Below are positions 1-14,350 of a stretch of DNA of 64,000 nt, one piece after another (the first letter of the stretch is position 1; the number at the start of each line of letters is the position of its first letter). The translations under genes were made by a program, and so were the position numbers. The notes under the pieces were generated by a model. It had not been told where the DNA came from and did not search any database. It saw nothing but the letters and a program-made list of their open reading frames with translations. Origin of the DNA: Planococcus citri (Eukaryota; Arthropoda; Insecta; Hemiptera; Pseudococcidae); NCBI RefSeq assembly GCF_950023065.1, contig NC_088679.1, positions 54,002,001-54,066,000 of the forward strand, written 5' to 3'.

Positions 1-2480
1 CTCCTCCACCACCCGTATCTAATTCGCATTATTCTCGACGAAGATACCGCACTTTCTTTTATCCTTGAGTAAGAGGCAAATGTTACATAAGAGTCCTTGT
101 ACTAGAATACACGTGCACCCTGTCATATATTAATTTTTCCACCCTCCTTTAAACAGTTGAACTTTCACATCTGTAACCTCGAATCGCACAAAGCACAATT
201 TCATAATCATAACATATTTTACAAGCGAGTAAAAAAAAATCCAGAGTCGAGAAACAGAAACAACAATGGCAACAACAATAAAAATGCGTGCCGAAATGTA
301 AATTGATCGTTTAATTAAGTACCTGCGACGACGAACGAAAACAACACGAGGTGGAAAAAAAATCCAACACTATAACGAGTCTTTTAAAAATTAAAATTCG
401 CGCCTAACGAGTTGAAACTTATCACGCAGCCTTCATAAAAAGGATGGGTTCACCTCAACCTACCTATATGTATAGGGGACCATTGCATGAGAAAATGACT
501 TAAGTCATGCCCTAGCCCTTGTAAAATTGTGAAATATTAAGTCATTATTCGCATTAGTAGGACGCCGTACGTATGTGTATACTGTATAGTCATTCAGTCT
601 AAACAATTTGTTGAAAAAAAAAAAGAATGAAAACTACGACGACAAAAGACTCGATGAGAAATGAGCACAATGAGCTGTAATAAAAATTTTAATCTCGTTG
701 CTAACTTTAGGCGATGGTACCATTCCTGTTGTGGCGATTAAGAAAGATATCGAAGACAGCGAGCATCCCCAATTTAAACAAGTCGTCACATAGAATCGAA
801 AACACGATGTAATTTACTACAAAAACAACCATAGAGTATTTCCAACTCCGCTGCTGCCCTCCGTGTGCTATATTTTTTCCCATCTTTGGGTCTAGAAAAG
901 CAGGGGTGTGGTAAGGCCAAGGAAGATAAGGAAGTTGGAGAAGTGGTGCATTGGTAAACATAAGCTGAAGCTCGCATACGCATTCTATACTCATACATAA
1001 CACGATTCGTGTGTAAGTTGTATAGCATCGAGCGACGATGCCGCAACTTCGACAATTATTACTCGTTCCTTTCGTTTCGGACAGTTTAGATTGACTGATA
1101 TTACATTATATGCACCCCGTTTTTCGAATCATTCGCAATGTACAAAAAGGGTCGAAGCTTGAACCTAGAATACAGTATGCACTATGCAGTTCAACAGACG
1201 CGCGCGAGGGATTCGATGACGTCATCTTCTTTGAAAACACCAACGCGGGGTGAACTACCGACACCCTTTCACCATCACCTCCATCCTCCTCCTCATGTTC
1301 ATCACACCACTGCACTATGATGGGTTAGGTAGAGTAGTTATACAGTGTACGAAATTGTATTTTTTTTTTTTTTTTAGGTACTTTTTGAAAAGATGCGCAT
1401 CGTTCGAATATATTAATGGTACTTATTATATAAGAGAGAGAGACTCTTGTACGCGCTATTTCCACCTATTGTCGTGCAGGGTCGCTGGGTACCTACCTAT
1501 TTTCACGAGACTATTTTGTATTTTGGTTGTACTTATACTTTACGTTCGCGCAGCAAGCGTAGCCTGGTCGAGACAGTCAGCGGTTCAAAGGTTGGCAAAT
1601 TTTTAATAACTTGCCGAACAATAAAAGCCGGCCAGCGATCGATGCATTTTTTTTTCTCCCGCCTCTAACTTTCATATTGTTCGACAACGCAACGAAGATA
1701 TATAAAATATTGACAATGGTTTTCCGCTCGAATAAAAGTCGAATAAAACTTTTGATGAAAAATTTTCAGCTTAATTAAGATTTCGCGTGGTTGATTCCAA
1801 CCAGCGAAATATTGTGTAGTTGGTACAATAAAATAACTATGTAATCTGTAATTTGCACCGAAAAAAAAATCAATAATAAAAAGTCTTTTTAAAAATTTCA
1901 ACTTTTTTTTTGTTTTTCTCGCTCTTGCGATGGTGTAAAACTTTGAATTGATATAATTCCACTCGCTTTCTGTGGCTGAATACCTTCCACTTTTTGTTTC
2001 TATTCAATTCTTGTGAAGGAATTAGAAACAATATGAAAGGAAAAATAATACAAGACTGGAAGTTATTAATTATTTTAATTTTAATGTTTTTTTTTTCAGT
2101 GGAGCCATAAAACTGGTCTTGGATTTTGAGGGCAATGGCCTAGGTCGACGCAGAGTCTCAAATACTCGTAGCTTTTGAAACGAGGCCATTTTTTCAAATA
2201 AAAAAAAAAATGGGTACTGTTCTGAGCAAAAAAAGTACAACTTTTTTCGAAGATGCCCCTTCTTTAAACACCTACTTCTCCTCTCTAGGGGCACTTGGGT
2301 AAATCTGCCAGAACTTTGTTCATTTAGGTACCTTCAAAAACACGATGGTAATGAGAATATGACACAAAAAGATCTCCAAAATTTTTACTTCCTGGCTCCT
2401 CAATCATAATTTTAGGACCTTTTTAAAAAACTGAGATCAAGAAACACTCTTCTTCTGACTCATGACCCAACGACCCAAGA
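1..2480. other. non-coding stretch, no gene recognised
   Basis: Both strands have only short open frames without family resemblance or credible splice structure. The one regulatory-looking item is the CRE palindrome listed separately, in a locally GC-richer patch at about 1,150-1,320 that could be a promoter of a gene whose exons lie outside the window. The rest is AT-rich with homopolymer runs. Confidence 0.5.
1215..1226. promoter_or_regulatory. perfect CRE-like palindrome
   Basis: GATGACGTCATC is a 12-bp perfect palindrome containing the full TGACGTCA cAMP-response/bZIP element. It lies just downstream of a CG-rich run (CGCGCGCGAGG) in otherwise AT-rich DNA, which fits a promoter. No transcript can be attached to it here, so a regulatory role is inference. 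Confidence 0.35.
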
Positions 2481-2935
2481 AGAGGGTTTCTCAAAGTTGT
2501 AGCTAGGTAATCGCATATTTTAAAATTTTGAGGATTTTTTTTTTGAAAAATTGGGCTCCAAAAATTTTTTTCCCACTCACACTGAAAGTAAAGATTTTAG
2601 GTCATTGCAAAAATAGATCAAAAAAAAAGTCCTGCTCATGTTGAAACTGAAAGTGGGCCCCAACAAAACAATATGGTATTTGGAATATTCTCTTGAAAGA
2701 GGATTCTCAGAGTTGAGCCAAGAATCCAATCGCACATTTCGATATTTTGAAGATTTTTTGAAAAATTTGACTCGTAAAAATAGTAAGTACATTTTTTTTC
2801 TACTCATGCTGAAAGTACCTTTCAAAAAAAAATGGCAGTGGGAAATTCAACTAGAAAGATTTCCAGAGTTGTGTAACTGCCCAATCGTGTGTTTTGAAAT
2901 TTTAAGGAATTCCTTTGAAAGATTTGTACCTACAT
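2480..2935. repeat. three diverged tandem units
   Basis: Three blocks starting near 2,487, 2,700 and 2,860 repeat the same order of phrases: a TCTCAGAGTTG-like start, an AATCG(C/T)(A/G) phrase, a TTTGAA(A)ATTTT phrase and then CTCA(T/C)(G/A)CTGAAAGTA. Similarity is clearly above background but spacing varies (about 160-210 bp). This looks like an old, decaying tandem array inside a transposable element; no coding capacity is evident. Confidence 0.45.
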
Positions 2936-5900
2936 GACAAAATAAAGCATCAAAATGTGATTGCAATTCAAAAGTGACCAAATCACTACAAACGTGGTTT
3001 TCGGGGACATGTCTATTTGATTTTTTCACCAATGTAGGGCAATTTTTGGACACCTTGTAGAATCTTCAATTTTCGTTTGGATTACTTAAATTTTTTTGAG
3101 TTACCTACCACAAAGGTCCCTTTCTATAGTAAAGTGTTCTAAACGAGTGGAAAAGATTCCTGATAAGTATAAGTAGGTGCTTCAAAAGGCTACCACAACT
3201 TTTTATATAAATGTATTTTTTTTAAATTGTTTTTTCAGTATTTTTATAGAACTGGCACCCTTGAGGAGGGGATAGTAAAAAAAGTCTCAAAATTTCCAAA
3301 AAACACACACACACGCACATTTTTAAAAAACTTTTTAGGCAGTGGGCATAAGTATCTTTTTAAAGCAAACGCCATACATTATTTCCTCAAAAGAATTCAT
3401 CTGTAAAATATTGAAGGAATTATAAGCATGATGAAGCTTTATATTTTTTTTAACTCCTGCAATTTCAAAGATAGGAAATTTCAAAAAATGAATTTTTTAG
3501 GTCGTCTCAAAAAATTGCACTTGAATTGACTTTCAAAATTCAAAGTCAACAAAATTTCTTTTTTGGAAAATTTAAAAGCATAAAAAATTGCCGGTAACTC
3601 TTCAATTTTATTTTAAAGAGAGACCATAAATTACTTTTGCGAGAACTTTTTTTTTGTTTGCCTAAGAAACTAATCGACGAATCCATCAATAATCACAATT
3701 TTAGAAACTTCATCATTCATCAATTTCAACTCAACCTACATTATTTGTAAATTTAAATGCCTTCTTCAAAAGAAGAGTTTTTTTTTCAAGTTCAAATCCC
3801 ATGAAATTTTCCAAAACTGAAATTTTGCCGACTTCGAATGCCAATAATAATTACAGTACATATCATTTTTCAAAAAGAGCAAAAAGTCATTTCGTGGAAT
3901 AGCATATCTTTGAAATTGAAGGAGCTAAAGCAAATTTTAAAACTACATCTGCCCAAAATGCTTTCAATTTCAAAGATAGACCATTTTATGTAAGAAAATG
4001 TTTTTTGTTCGCATTAAAAAGTTAAACTTGAAAAATCCTTCAAAAAATTTGTTTTTTCTCAACAATTTGGAGAATTTTTCAAGTAGAACTTTATATGTAC
4101 TTACCTACTCGAATTACTCATATTTTTATTTATTTTTTTTTTTCAAATTTTGGACCTCACGCCCCTCTTTGACGACTTGGTTTTAATGTTTAGGGCAAAC
4201 GATTATCAGAACGAAAATCAGGCCTTTGAAACCCCAAATTCTCATATCGATATTCCATTTTTCAAAATTTTAGAAACAATGTCTTGTACAGCAGTAATGC
4301 TCGGTTTTGATATAATTCAATAGTCATTTCTGATATAATTTTTTAATTAATGATTTTAATTTAAATCCCCCTTCCTCATTGAGAAGAATTTTTCAAAATT
4401 ATCAGAAAAATGCGAAATGCAATGAAAGTCCCTGAAAGATGTAATATAACTTTTCTTATTTAAAATGCATTTTGAATTTGCCAAAAATTCATCGGATAGG
4501 TATTGTATTTAATTTCGAATTGAAATTGAATGATGTTTGTCAAAAACTTACCGGGGGGGGGGAGGTAGACAATTTAATTGAGCTCGAAATTAAAATTAAA
4601 ATTCACCAAAAATTCACGATGAACAATTTGAATCGATTAATCTAAAATTAAAATGAAAATCTCATCAACAAAATGTGATAAAAATTCGATTCGATTTAAA
4701 ATTTGAATTCGATGAAAATTCAATCCGATTCGAAATTGAAATTGAAGTTCATCGAAAGCTAAAAATTCATCAGGATAGAATTTGATTTGAAATTTCAATA
4801 TTGAAATATGTATGGTGAAAATTCGAATCCATTTAAAAATGGAATTTTTCACAAATGAATGAAGTTACCAATGTAAAAATGTTACTACTAGCTGTACCCA
4901 AAGTATTCAAACCAAAATTCACCAAACAATTTTCAGATGAAGATTTTATTTGATTCCTTCGCCCCCTGTCCTCATTTTGGTCAAATTTCTAAAGAAAAAT
5001 AGGTAGGATAATATGGCTGCCATATTTTTTGCTACATTTTCGTTTCAGTATACTTAAGTAGGGTTGATCTCGAATTTCAGCTCACTTTTCTGATACAATC
5101 CCTCTGGACCTCATTAATGATCTCAAATTTCAAAATACTTAATTAAAAACATCGTGTGACCTATACTAAGTAAGTTAGTAGTAGTACCTACGTTGAATTT
5201 TCAGATGTAGGTACTTAATATTTCGAATATTTTATCTTACATTTTTTATAAGCACTTCCTGAGCAAGGCTGATAAATGAATGAAGAATGAAATGGTTTTC
5301 TACGAAAAAGGAAAAGTACATACATAAATATATTAAAATATTTTCATTTCTAAACAGCAATTCGAAGAAAATTATGAGTATCATAATAGTGACTTTTATA
5401 CTCGTAATTGAAATAATTCTACAATTCACCTAAAATTTTCAACACTTGACGAAAGTTCATTGAAAAATTCTCAAGTTGGAAAATAAATGTTGTGAAAGTT
5501 GGTAACGTGAAATTCGTTCGAATACGTCGACATTCGATGAAAAATTAAACTCTATTTGAATTTTAAATCTGGTCGAATAATTTTACTCTCGCGTCATCGA
5601 CGACGAACAAATATCGTTTAATATTTCTTAATTAAAATCGAGTTTTTCATCGCGAATGAATTCTGACTCGTCGAAATTTAAAAGCTCGCTTGTATAGTGT
5701 AAAAAACATCGGAATGTTGAAAACGTAAACTGAAAGAAGGGGGTTGGTTTTGGTATTTGGCAGAAACCGAATGGCGTATAGCTCGTACTCGTACCATGGT
5801 ACTTTGAAACGTTTAACACGTCTCCGGTACGAAATGAAGTTCGCCATCGGAGACGTTGGTTGGTTGGTTGGTTGGTGTTTAGCAGCGTTCGGAATTAATG

Positions 5901-8900
5901 AACTTTTCAACAATTCAACATGCAAATGAATTTCGAACTATGATTAAAAGCCAAAAGCCGCCATTGCCATTGCTGCAGAACAGAGAATCATATACTGCAT
6001 GGTACTCGTACATAGCGGAGCAAAGAATCATTTTACATACAAATTCACAAATACAGAGTATGGCAGATAGACCATTAGGATTACGAGCGTGCACTCGAAT
6101 TCTGCGTTCGCTGTGGAACGTATGAATATTCGACGTGAAAATTTTCTCGCCATTGCCGGATCGATAAGTATAATAAACATTTTTGTAGGGAAGTTGGTGG
6201 CTGAGTAGAGAAATCAATCACTAAAACGGAAGAAAGGGGATCGGACCAAGTTATTTAAAACTCGCACTACGTTCGAAAGCTGAAAGGTAATAATAGGTCG
6301 CCTCGATGAAAAATAATCATTCCATCGTATATATCTTCCTTCCACTTTCCAGTCCCATGTCTCATAGGGATATTATACCTACCTAAACTTACGTAAACGT
6401 ATATACGAGTAGGTATGTACGAGTATACCTACTTCGTCTACCTATCCACATAACTCTCTCGCTTTTCCAGCTCTGATACGTATAATTTTTTTTCCTCACT
6501 CTCGCTTTCACTTCGTCAATTTATGATAATAATTTTACCGAGTGAAAATAGTATACGTCGAGTAGGTATCTGCATAGAGTGCTATGAGGTGTGGTCGACG
6601 AAATACTGAAATTCATTCCGCGGTTCGCCAACTGTACCCTTTTTGCTCGCAAATCTTACCGTAAAAGAGCAAATTAATTGGGGCGGATTTCCATTCCTTA
6701 TATATAAATTAATTTCTCGCCGTATTTTCATTATCGTCGTTTTACACTTAATACCATTTTAATTAGTTTTATTGCCTTTATCACTTACTTATCCGTCGAC
6801 AAAACAAACAAATTTATAGCGTTTTTAAGGTGGAATTGAAATTTACATAGGAAGTCGTTTAAGAAGGTCGGTGGCAAGGGTAGGGCTCTATACACGAATG
6901 GTTCAATTTACTTTCAAGTTTTATTGTTGGAGAGAATATTATGATATTATGAATTGATCGATGTCTCAAATTTTAATCGATTTTTTATAAATAAAATGTA
7001 GACTAGACAGATTTACTCAGTACATCGAAATAAATAAAACTGTGGTCAGTTTTCAATTAATAGTCTCAATTTAATTTCGAAAAAAAGTGACGTTTTTTTG
7101 CTGATTTGAACTTTTTTAGACCATAGAGACTTTAAAAGACATCTACCTCAATTCATTTCCTTCTCATAGCCCAAAATAATTTATGATCTTATTATGTATT
7201 TGAAGTGCACAGGAAATGAGACCCTCAAATTTCCAGAGATAAAGTTGAATTAAGCATATTCTTGGGTGCAGAATAAAAATTGACACATCACTAATTTTTT
7301 TAAAAATTCAAGCTCATTGAATTTTTTAAAAAACTTCTTTAGGTACATTTCTGAAAAAATACGAAAAAAACTATCGAAAAGAAATTGTAATTGGGAGGGG
7401 GCTGGTACAGTCATAATCTGACAATTTCATCGAGAAAGATTTTCCACAATTTCTTCCTCGTTTTTTAATTTTGATATACTTACCTAAACCTATTTTTTAA
7501 AAATGGAGTTGAGAAAATGTTTGTGCATCCAAAAACAATTTTGAAAAAATTCAAAATTCCACCTGCTAATCAAAATCTGATTCAATTGAAGTGAAAAGCA
7601 GATGTTTGAATATTTTGTATCTCATTTTCAAACTCCCATACTAGTTGAGGGTGAATTTGCAGCACCCAAGATTCTCCAGCGAATTTCTATAAACTCACAG
7701 TTTTGAAAAAATTCCACTAAAATGACTCAAATAAACGTTCAGTTTCCTACTTATACTCGTCGTTAGATTAGCACTCAGATTAATTATTGCGATCGTGTTC
7801 CTATCCATCGATTAAGGGACAATTTTCTCTATGGTACAAATACATCTTTCTCGATCATTAATTTATGAAGAAGGGAAAAAAAGCAGAGAAAGAAAAAAAA
7901 TAGGTAGGTATGTGTCTTCGGTTCAAGTGAGCAGAAAGGGATTTTAGAAAATTGTACCAACCTAAATCAATCAATTGCAGTATGGATGAAGAGTGTTTCT
8001 ACTGATGCAACTATTCAATTTTCCTTTTTTTTTTTTTTTTTTTTTTTGCAAAAGTATGCTAGTTTTATTTTCCAATTTATTCCTGAAAATTTTCATTTCA
8101 GTCTTTGAAATCCAAACTGATTCCATAAATAGTGTACCTAATATCAACGTTTTTAAGCTAAAAATCAATCACTGAAATGTTTTTAAAAATTCTAAACTTA
8201 ATAAAACTTGTTTTTTAGACTACACAATACAGATGGATCTGCCATTTCAATTGTGTTGACTCTTACTTCACTGACAAAAATTCATAAAATTCGATTTTTT
8301 AAACATTTTAATGTTTTTTAATTAGTTACATTTTTAAAGGCAAATATGAGCAGAGATGGGTTTTTAATTTTTCAAACAATAAAGAAAATTAATACCATCA
8401 AACATCATGATTTCGTAACATTTTTTCAGCACCTAGGACTACAAATAACCACCTCCCACTCTGATTACAGTTCATTTTTGCTTTTCCCAACCCTAAAAAA
8501 TGTTGATAACATTTTAACAAAAAAAAAACAAATAAGTTTCCTCCTCTCTCTCAATTTATTCTTCAATTTTGGGCCATTTCGGCACAAACATGATAAACTA
8601 TTGCAGCTCATTAAAATCTGAAATCTGATTTAAACTTTTTCCAGAAAATAGATCTCCGAAAAAACCTTTTAAGTGCCAAAAAGTATGAATGAAGACTTCT
8701 ACATTAGATCCCAACCTCCTCCCCACCAGTATTACTCATCTGCAGAATACCTATTGAAAAACGCAGGGAAGGCTGAAATCTGATAAAAATCTCTTGTATG
8801 GGACGCAAAATGAGAGACTTTTTAGTTACCTATTGATTGAATTGATTGATTGGTAGGTAAGGTACTAAAAATTCTGGTTCTTAAAAATTAAAAGGTTTTG

Positions 8901-9221
8901 ACCTTGAAATCTCTCCTCCTCCTCCTCCTCCTCCTCCTCCTCCTCCTCCGCATCCCCCCTCTCCACAAAAAAAGCAAAAACAAGTCAGGTTAGGACCAAA
9001 ATTAAATTCATAAACTTATCTTTTAAAAAAATGAATCTAATTCATTTTTGTAGGAAATTCCCATCAAAAGAAAATTTTTTGGTCTAAAAATCCATCGTGG
9101 CCACTTTATTAAAACTTTTCTTTTTTTTCCTGTTTTCTCAAGGTCATTATGAACAACAGAGAGTATTTTCCCCTAAATTACATGTATTTTTGAATGATAA
9201 GTAGGTATTTTTCAAAAAACA
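2936..9221. other. non-coding stretch with dispersed repeat fragments
   Basis: No gene is supported. The phrase AATTTCAAAGATAG occurs at 3,461 and 3,964, and again outside this stretch at 15,681 and 19,921 (there as TTTTAAAGATAGG); each copy is followed tens of bases later by a TTTTTGTTCG-like phrase, so these are pieces of one dispersed element. A TTGG microsatellite sits at about 5,860-5,875 and a TCC microsatellite at 8,913-8,949. Confidence 0.5.
8913..8949. repeat. (TCC)n microsatellite
   Basis: About twelve uninterrupted TCC/CTC triplets, purine-rich on the minus strand. It lies in non-coding sequence with no open frame through it, so it is a simple repeat rather than an amino-acid run. 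Confidence 0.9.
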
Positions 9222-9605
9222 GAAAATTCTGAGATTTAAAATGGGATGCTCAAGATTTTGACACGCCCTGGAGGCTGAATAAAGGAGTTTGAGACAATAT
9301 CGTAGCAACCAAAGCTGTAGAGAATTGAATTTCCAATAATTTATATGCTATTGATTTCCTTCTATGAGGCTCTATTTTCGAAATATTTGCAACAAACATG
9401 AAATTCTGAGATTAGAAATGGGATATCTGCTTAAAACTTTGAGACACGTTCTGGAGGTTGAACGAAGGATTTATGAAAAAAGTTATGAGAATCGAAGTTG
9501 CAGAAAATTAAATTTCGATAATTCATTCGCCATTATAGGTATAATTTTTTTCTATATGGAGCTGCATTTTCGGGATACATATTTGCAAAAAAGCTTGAAA
9601 TTTTT
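9222..9605. repeat. two-copy tandem duplication, about 180-bp unit
   Basis: The block beginning AAATTCTGAGATTTAAAATG near 9,225 recurs near 9,400 as GAAATTCTGAGATTAGAAATG. The following phrases (GACACG(C/T)(C/T)CTGGAGG(C/T)TGAA, a GTTGCAGAAAATTAAATTTC-like phrase, a TATGGAGCTGCATTTTCG-like phrase) appear in the same order in both copies. Identity looks like three-quarters or more. The open frame through the second copy is not conserved in the first, which argues against coding. Confidence 0.65.
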
Positions 9606-12600
9606 CAATTCATTACCTATACTGAATTTACTAATCTTACTTTATTAATGATCACTGATCAGTAATGGTAATGTTGAAGTATTTTGAGTCCCCAAGAAAT
9701 TTTTTTGCATCATAAATACCTACTCCAGAAGTGAAAAATGGATTCTGGATAAAGAAGTGTTTCCGAAAAAAAATCAATTTCTTTGTTGCTGTTCCTAATT
9801 AACTTGCTTTGGGAATAATTGTCCACTTACAAAAGGTGAGATTTATGTTTTATCTAAGCATGGACCATTTTAGTCTAAATCCAAGAACATTTTTGAGGTT
9901 CTGTCAGATGATTAAAAATTTACAATCGCTAATTTTTGGGAAATTTCATGTTTATGAAGTATTTTCCTCAACTATAATAGCACTGAAAGCCAATAAAAAA
10001 AAGTATCATTATTTCTCTTCGAATTTTCAAGCTTCGTTCAAGCAAAAGCTCTTTGTTCAATCAGCCAATTTGTATTTCAATATTTTTCAACTCGAGTATG
10101 GTGTTTAGTTTTTTTTTTAATTTGCTATCATAAAATTTGTTCAGTAGACCATAAAAATTCAAAGATACAAGATTTAATAAATTTGATGAAAAAAAAATCT
10201 CCATGAAAAAGAATGCAGAAAAGAAAACAAAAAAAATCAATAAACGAGGAAAAATTTATAAAAATTCTTCGAGCGTATTAAAACGTAATTTTACGACATG
10301 ACTAGACAACATAACATCTTTATTTCCATTTTCAAAACCTTTAAATAGGATTCAAGTCCATATTTCAAAAAAATGTCAAATTCCTTACCCAATTTTTACT
10401 CCTTATCGACGTTAAATCACCTGAAATTCAATTAAAATAAAATTTCAATCATCAAAAACTCGCACCTTCCCCCCCCCCCCCCCCAGAAAATACAAATAAT
10501 CGATCCTAATGAACCAAAATGCATCCTTTAAAAAAATCAGCATGAAAAATGAAAAACTACTCCATTCGAATTCTCACCAACAGTCATTTCTAGAGAAAAA
10601 CACCCAAGGTACATATTTACCTACCTATCTTTTTTTTTTCAACGAAATGAGCCTTTTGTGATACACACGAATGGGCCCGAAAAATAATGTGTAAATGAAT
10701 ATAAATGTATCTCACGATGAAAATTCCTATCCCTTTGGGAAAGCTGCATTCAGCCAGTGTATAAATATCCAAGCACCGATGCCCTTTTTTTCCACGCTAA
10801 ATCCTCCTTCGTTGTGAGAATGGCTTCATTGACATGGAATAATTTATCCGAATGTAGATACAGGTTAACATTTTGAAGAATTTCCAGAAAAATGAGACTT
10901 GACGAGTAAGAAGAGCTGTAATATTATACCATCTCGCCGCATAAATCTCTAAACTGATTCTCGTAAGTGCTTAGGTGAAAATTCAAATATATGTAGATAA
11001 ACAGATAAGTAAATGGAGACTTGTATAGTAAGAGATACGCGGTTATAAAAAGGTATAAATTTTACGAGTTTTTCATATTCTATACGCTTTTTCTAATTGC
11101 TTTGACAGTGCGAAACGACTAGTAGTCAAATGTACGCTACGTAATCAAAAATAATTTACGAGCATTCGACCATTCGAGTTGTAAAAAAGATACCTATCTG
11201 GAAAATTTTACCTCTTCAAAGGGTTAGTTAGCGCTGGAAAATCCATTACTCGTATAGTGTACAGCGTTGTTGTTTACATCGAGTTATGCAACACCATATT
11301 TCGAAACATTGTTCGTATTCGTAACGTGAAAATAATAAATAGGTACCTATCTAGCGAGCAGACCAGATTTATCAATGTTACAGATTTAAAATCTATCGTA
11401 CGATATCGTTTACGAATTACAAAAATAGAGATAAAAAAAAATAGAAGAGCTCAATTCCAAATTACCTGAACGTATATAAATCTACGTTTAGTATAAACCA
11501 ACGATATAAAAACAACAGGAACTTAAAAACTGGAAGACACCGAATACTTCACATTAAAAAGTCAACAAGTCACCGTTAAACAATACTTGGTCATTAGAAA
11601 AAAAGAAGAAAAAAAAAAGAAACACTCGTGAAAAAAAAATCATACAGTAGTTTTCAATCGATCGCACGAAAAGAAAACATACGAACACATCGAAAACAAT
11701 ACACACACAGATTGAAAACCTCGCAGCACGTATCAGCCGAATATAAAATCGAACACATTTGTAATATTTCGCGTTAGTATAGTAATAAAGGTATCACGAA
11801 TAATAAACTAATAGAAAATCCAGTGTATATTAAAAGGAACAATTCGTCTATAACTCTAACGCTTCTACCAAGTTTAATTTCAACTGCGGAAAAAGTTTAG
11901 TAATTTTTGCAGCCTTTTTTCGAAGGGAAAGCTCCAGCTGCGAGATGGCGACACGCGCCTGCGTCACACGTCGTTGAAAAAGGCGTTGTCAAGGGATCGT
12001 CGTCGTATAATGCGAGTAATAGTAGTAGTCGTAACTAAAATGTTGAATAAAATGAAAACTGCCTGTTTTTCTCTTCACTTAATGCACAATTTATTGGTAT
12101 AATTTTTGATGTAAAAATATCGTCACATTATGAATTCCGCCAGCTACTTATTTTTATTATTCTACGAAAATGCGGTCGTTAAAAATTCCTCGATAAAGCG
12201 TAGGTGCATTATTTTTTCATTATGGATGAAATGAAAACCAAATTGATGTTAAAAGTAACTACCTATACCAGGAGAACGTAGTTTGTAGGTATGGTACACG
12301 ATAGGTGTAGGTACGTGCATTTTCAAAACAGTGTGGCAATAGGTAACAAATAATTATGGTAATTATAAGTTACGTATCGATTGACAAAATCTCAACCAAG
12401 AGCCCACTAATTTACTCGTTGTGAATTTGAAATCCGAAGTGTAGAGAATTGAGAAACGTCTCCATATTCAATCAACTTTCAACTTTAAAACTACCTAGCT
12501 GGATGTATCTCTTCGTGTGATGAAGGTAAAGTAATGTTGATGTTGAATTAAGAAAATTAAGCTGTAATCTCAAAGAACCCATAATCACTCTCACTCATTA

Positions 12601-13119
12601 TAGTTAGCGTTGAAAGACTTGCCAACTTACTCAATTACTCATTATTAAAGTCCATCCCTTTCAAAAAATGTTTCTGGACTCAAAAATTAATTTGAAAATG
12701 AACATTGAACATGATTTATTGATTAGGTAGGTACCTACCTATTCATTTTCAGGGATGACGGCTCAGTTTTTTGACACTCTCTAGATTTCTTACACTCCCC
12801 CTCCCTCCAAAAAATTGTGAAAAATAAGCCCCCAAAGGCATGAATTGATTTGAAAACCATATTAATACTATTTTGTTCTTCTTTTGGAACACGATGCCCA
12901 TGAACAGTTAATTAAATATCTCAGGAACCTTTGAACCGATTTTGATGAAATTTAAAATTTCACCACTATAGGCTACTAGCCGGACATTTCGTCGACATCA
13001 TCATGATGTTTCAAAAATTCAAAGTTTCTAAGTTTATCGATCGAGCGACAAAATTTTTTAAAACTCATTAGGTAATTACCTAAAAAACGACTGAACCGAT
13101 TTATATGAAACTTGAAATC
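9606..13119. other. non-coding stretch, no gene recognised
   Basis: AT-rich sequence without a supportable gene. It includes a run of 16 C at 10,469-10,484 (a G-run on the minus strand) and a GC-richer patch around 11,930-12,030 that could be a promoter or first exon but offers no coding frame. Two related phrases containing GAACCGATTT...ATGAAA...TTGAAAT/AAATTTC occur about 155 bp apart near 12,937 and 13,093. Confidence 0.45.
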
Positions 13120-14350
13120 TCACAATAAGCCTCCACCATTCCTAACGAATCGTTTATTAACAAGTGAATCTGTTTTCAAACGAATTGTTTGCGTTTGCGT
13201 ATAAATTGATTTGTTTCTCGGTGAATTGTTCGCGAGATTATTAATTCTTTTAAGGGAATCATTCATGAACGAATTGATTAATTTTTTGAAAGAACCATTC
13301 GCGAACGAATTAATCAATTCTTCAATTTATGAATCAATTCGTTCGCGAATGATTCACCAAAAATTATTCAATTCGTTCGCGAATGATTCATCAAAAATTA
13401 TTCAATTCACTCGCGAATGATTCACTACAAACAATTATTTGATTAATTTTTTGAAAGAACCATTTGCGAACAAATTGATCAATTCTTCAATTTTTGAATC
13501 AATTAGTTCGCGAATGATTCACCAAAAATTAAGTAAATGAATCGATTCGTTCGCGAATGATTCACTAAAAACTAAGTAAATGAATCGATTCGTTAGCGAA
13601 CGAGTCACTTATGCGAATCAATTCGTTCGGGAACGAGTCACTTATACGAATCAATTCGTTCACGAATGATTCACTAAAAATTAAGTAAATGAATCGATTC
13701 GTTCGCGAACGAGTCACTTATAAGAATCAATTCGTTCGCGAACGAGTCACTTATACGAATCAATTCATTCGCGAACGAGTCACTTATACGAATCAATTCG
13801 TTCGCGAACGAGTCACTTATACGAATCAATTCGTTCGCGAACGAGTCACTTATACGAATCAGTTATTCAATTCATTCGCGAATGATTCGCCAACTATTTG
13901 ATTAATTTTTTGAAAGAACCATTCGCGAACGAATTGATCAATCCTTTAATTTATGAATCAATTTGTTCGTAAATGATTCACCAAAAATTATGCAAATTAA
14001 TCGATTCGTTCGCAAATTATTCACCAAAGACTGATCAATTCGTTCACGAATGATTCATCTAGAAATCAATCAATTTGTTCAATCGCCAATCAGTTGTAAA
14101 TGATTCGATTCCATTCGATTCACTTCGATTAAAAAAAGATCAATTCCTTGACCTATAGATACAATAGTTTCACAAAAATCGAATCAATCGTAAATTAATC
14201 GATCCGTTTACGAATGATTCACCAAGAAATCAATCAATTTATTAAATCACCAACCGTTCGTAAATGATTCGATTCGATTGTAAACTCTAAACAGATCATA
14301 ATTGCTGTGCAAATGTTTCAAAAAGAGTGAATCAGTTCGTTCGTAAAAGA
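13120..14350. repeat. palindrome-bearing minisatellite, 33-bp core period
   Basis: The cleanest part, about 13,590-13,860, repeats a 33-bp unit built of AATCAATTCGTTCGCGAACG followed by AGTCACTTATACG. TCGTTCGCGAACGA inside it is a perfect 14-bp palindrome. Outside that core, diverged units (TTCGTTCGCGAATGATTCACC and relatives) extend the array to about 1.2 kb. Because 33 is a multiple of three, the array is open as an 11-residue peptide repeat, but there is no start context, splice signal or domain; I read it as satellite DNA. Confidence 0.85.

Noticed and set aside
8346..8621. 91-residue plus-strand frame as a gene
   Set aside because: Phe/Leu/Lys/Asn-rich composition expected of random AT-rich DNA, with no motif or splice context.
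13689..13901. Open frame encoding an 11-residue peptide repeat (FVRERVTYTNQ)
   Set aside because: It is the translation of a 33-bp minisatellite; neighbouring diverged units break the frame and there is no promoter, splice or start context.
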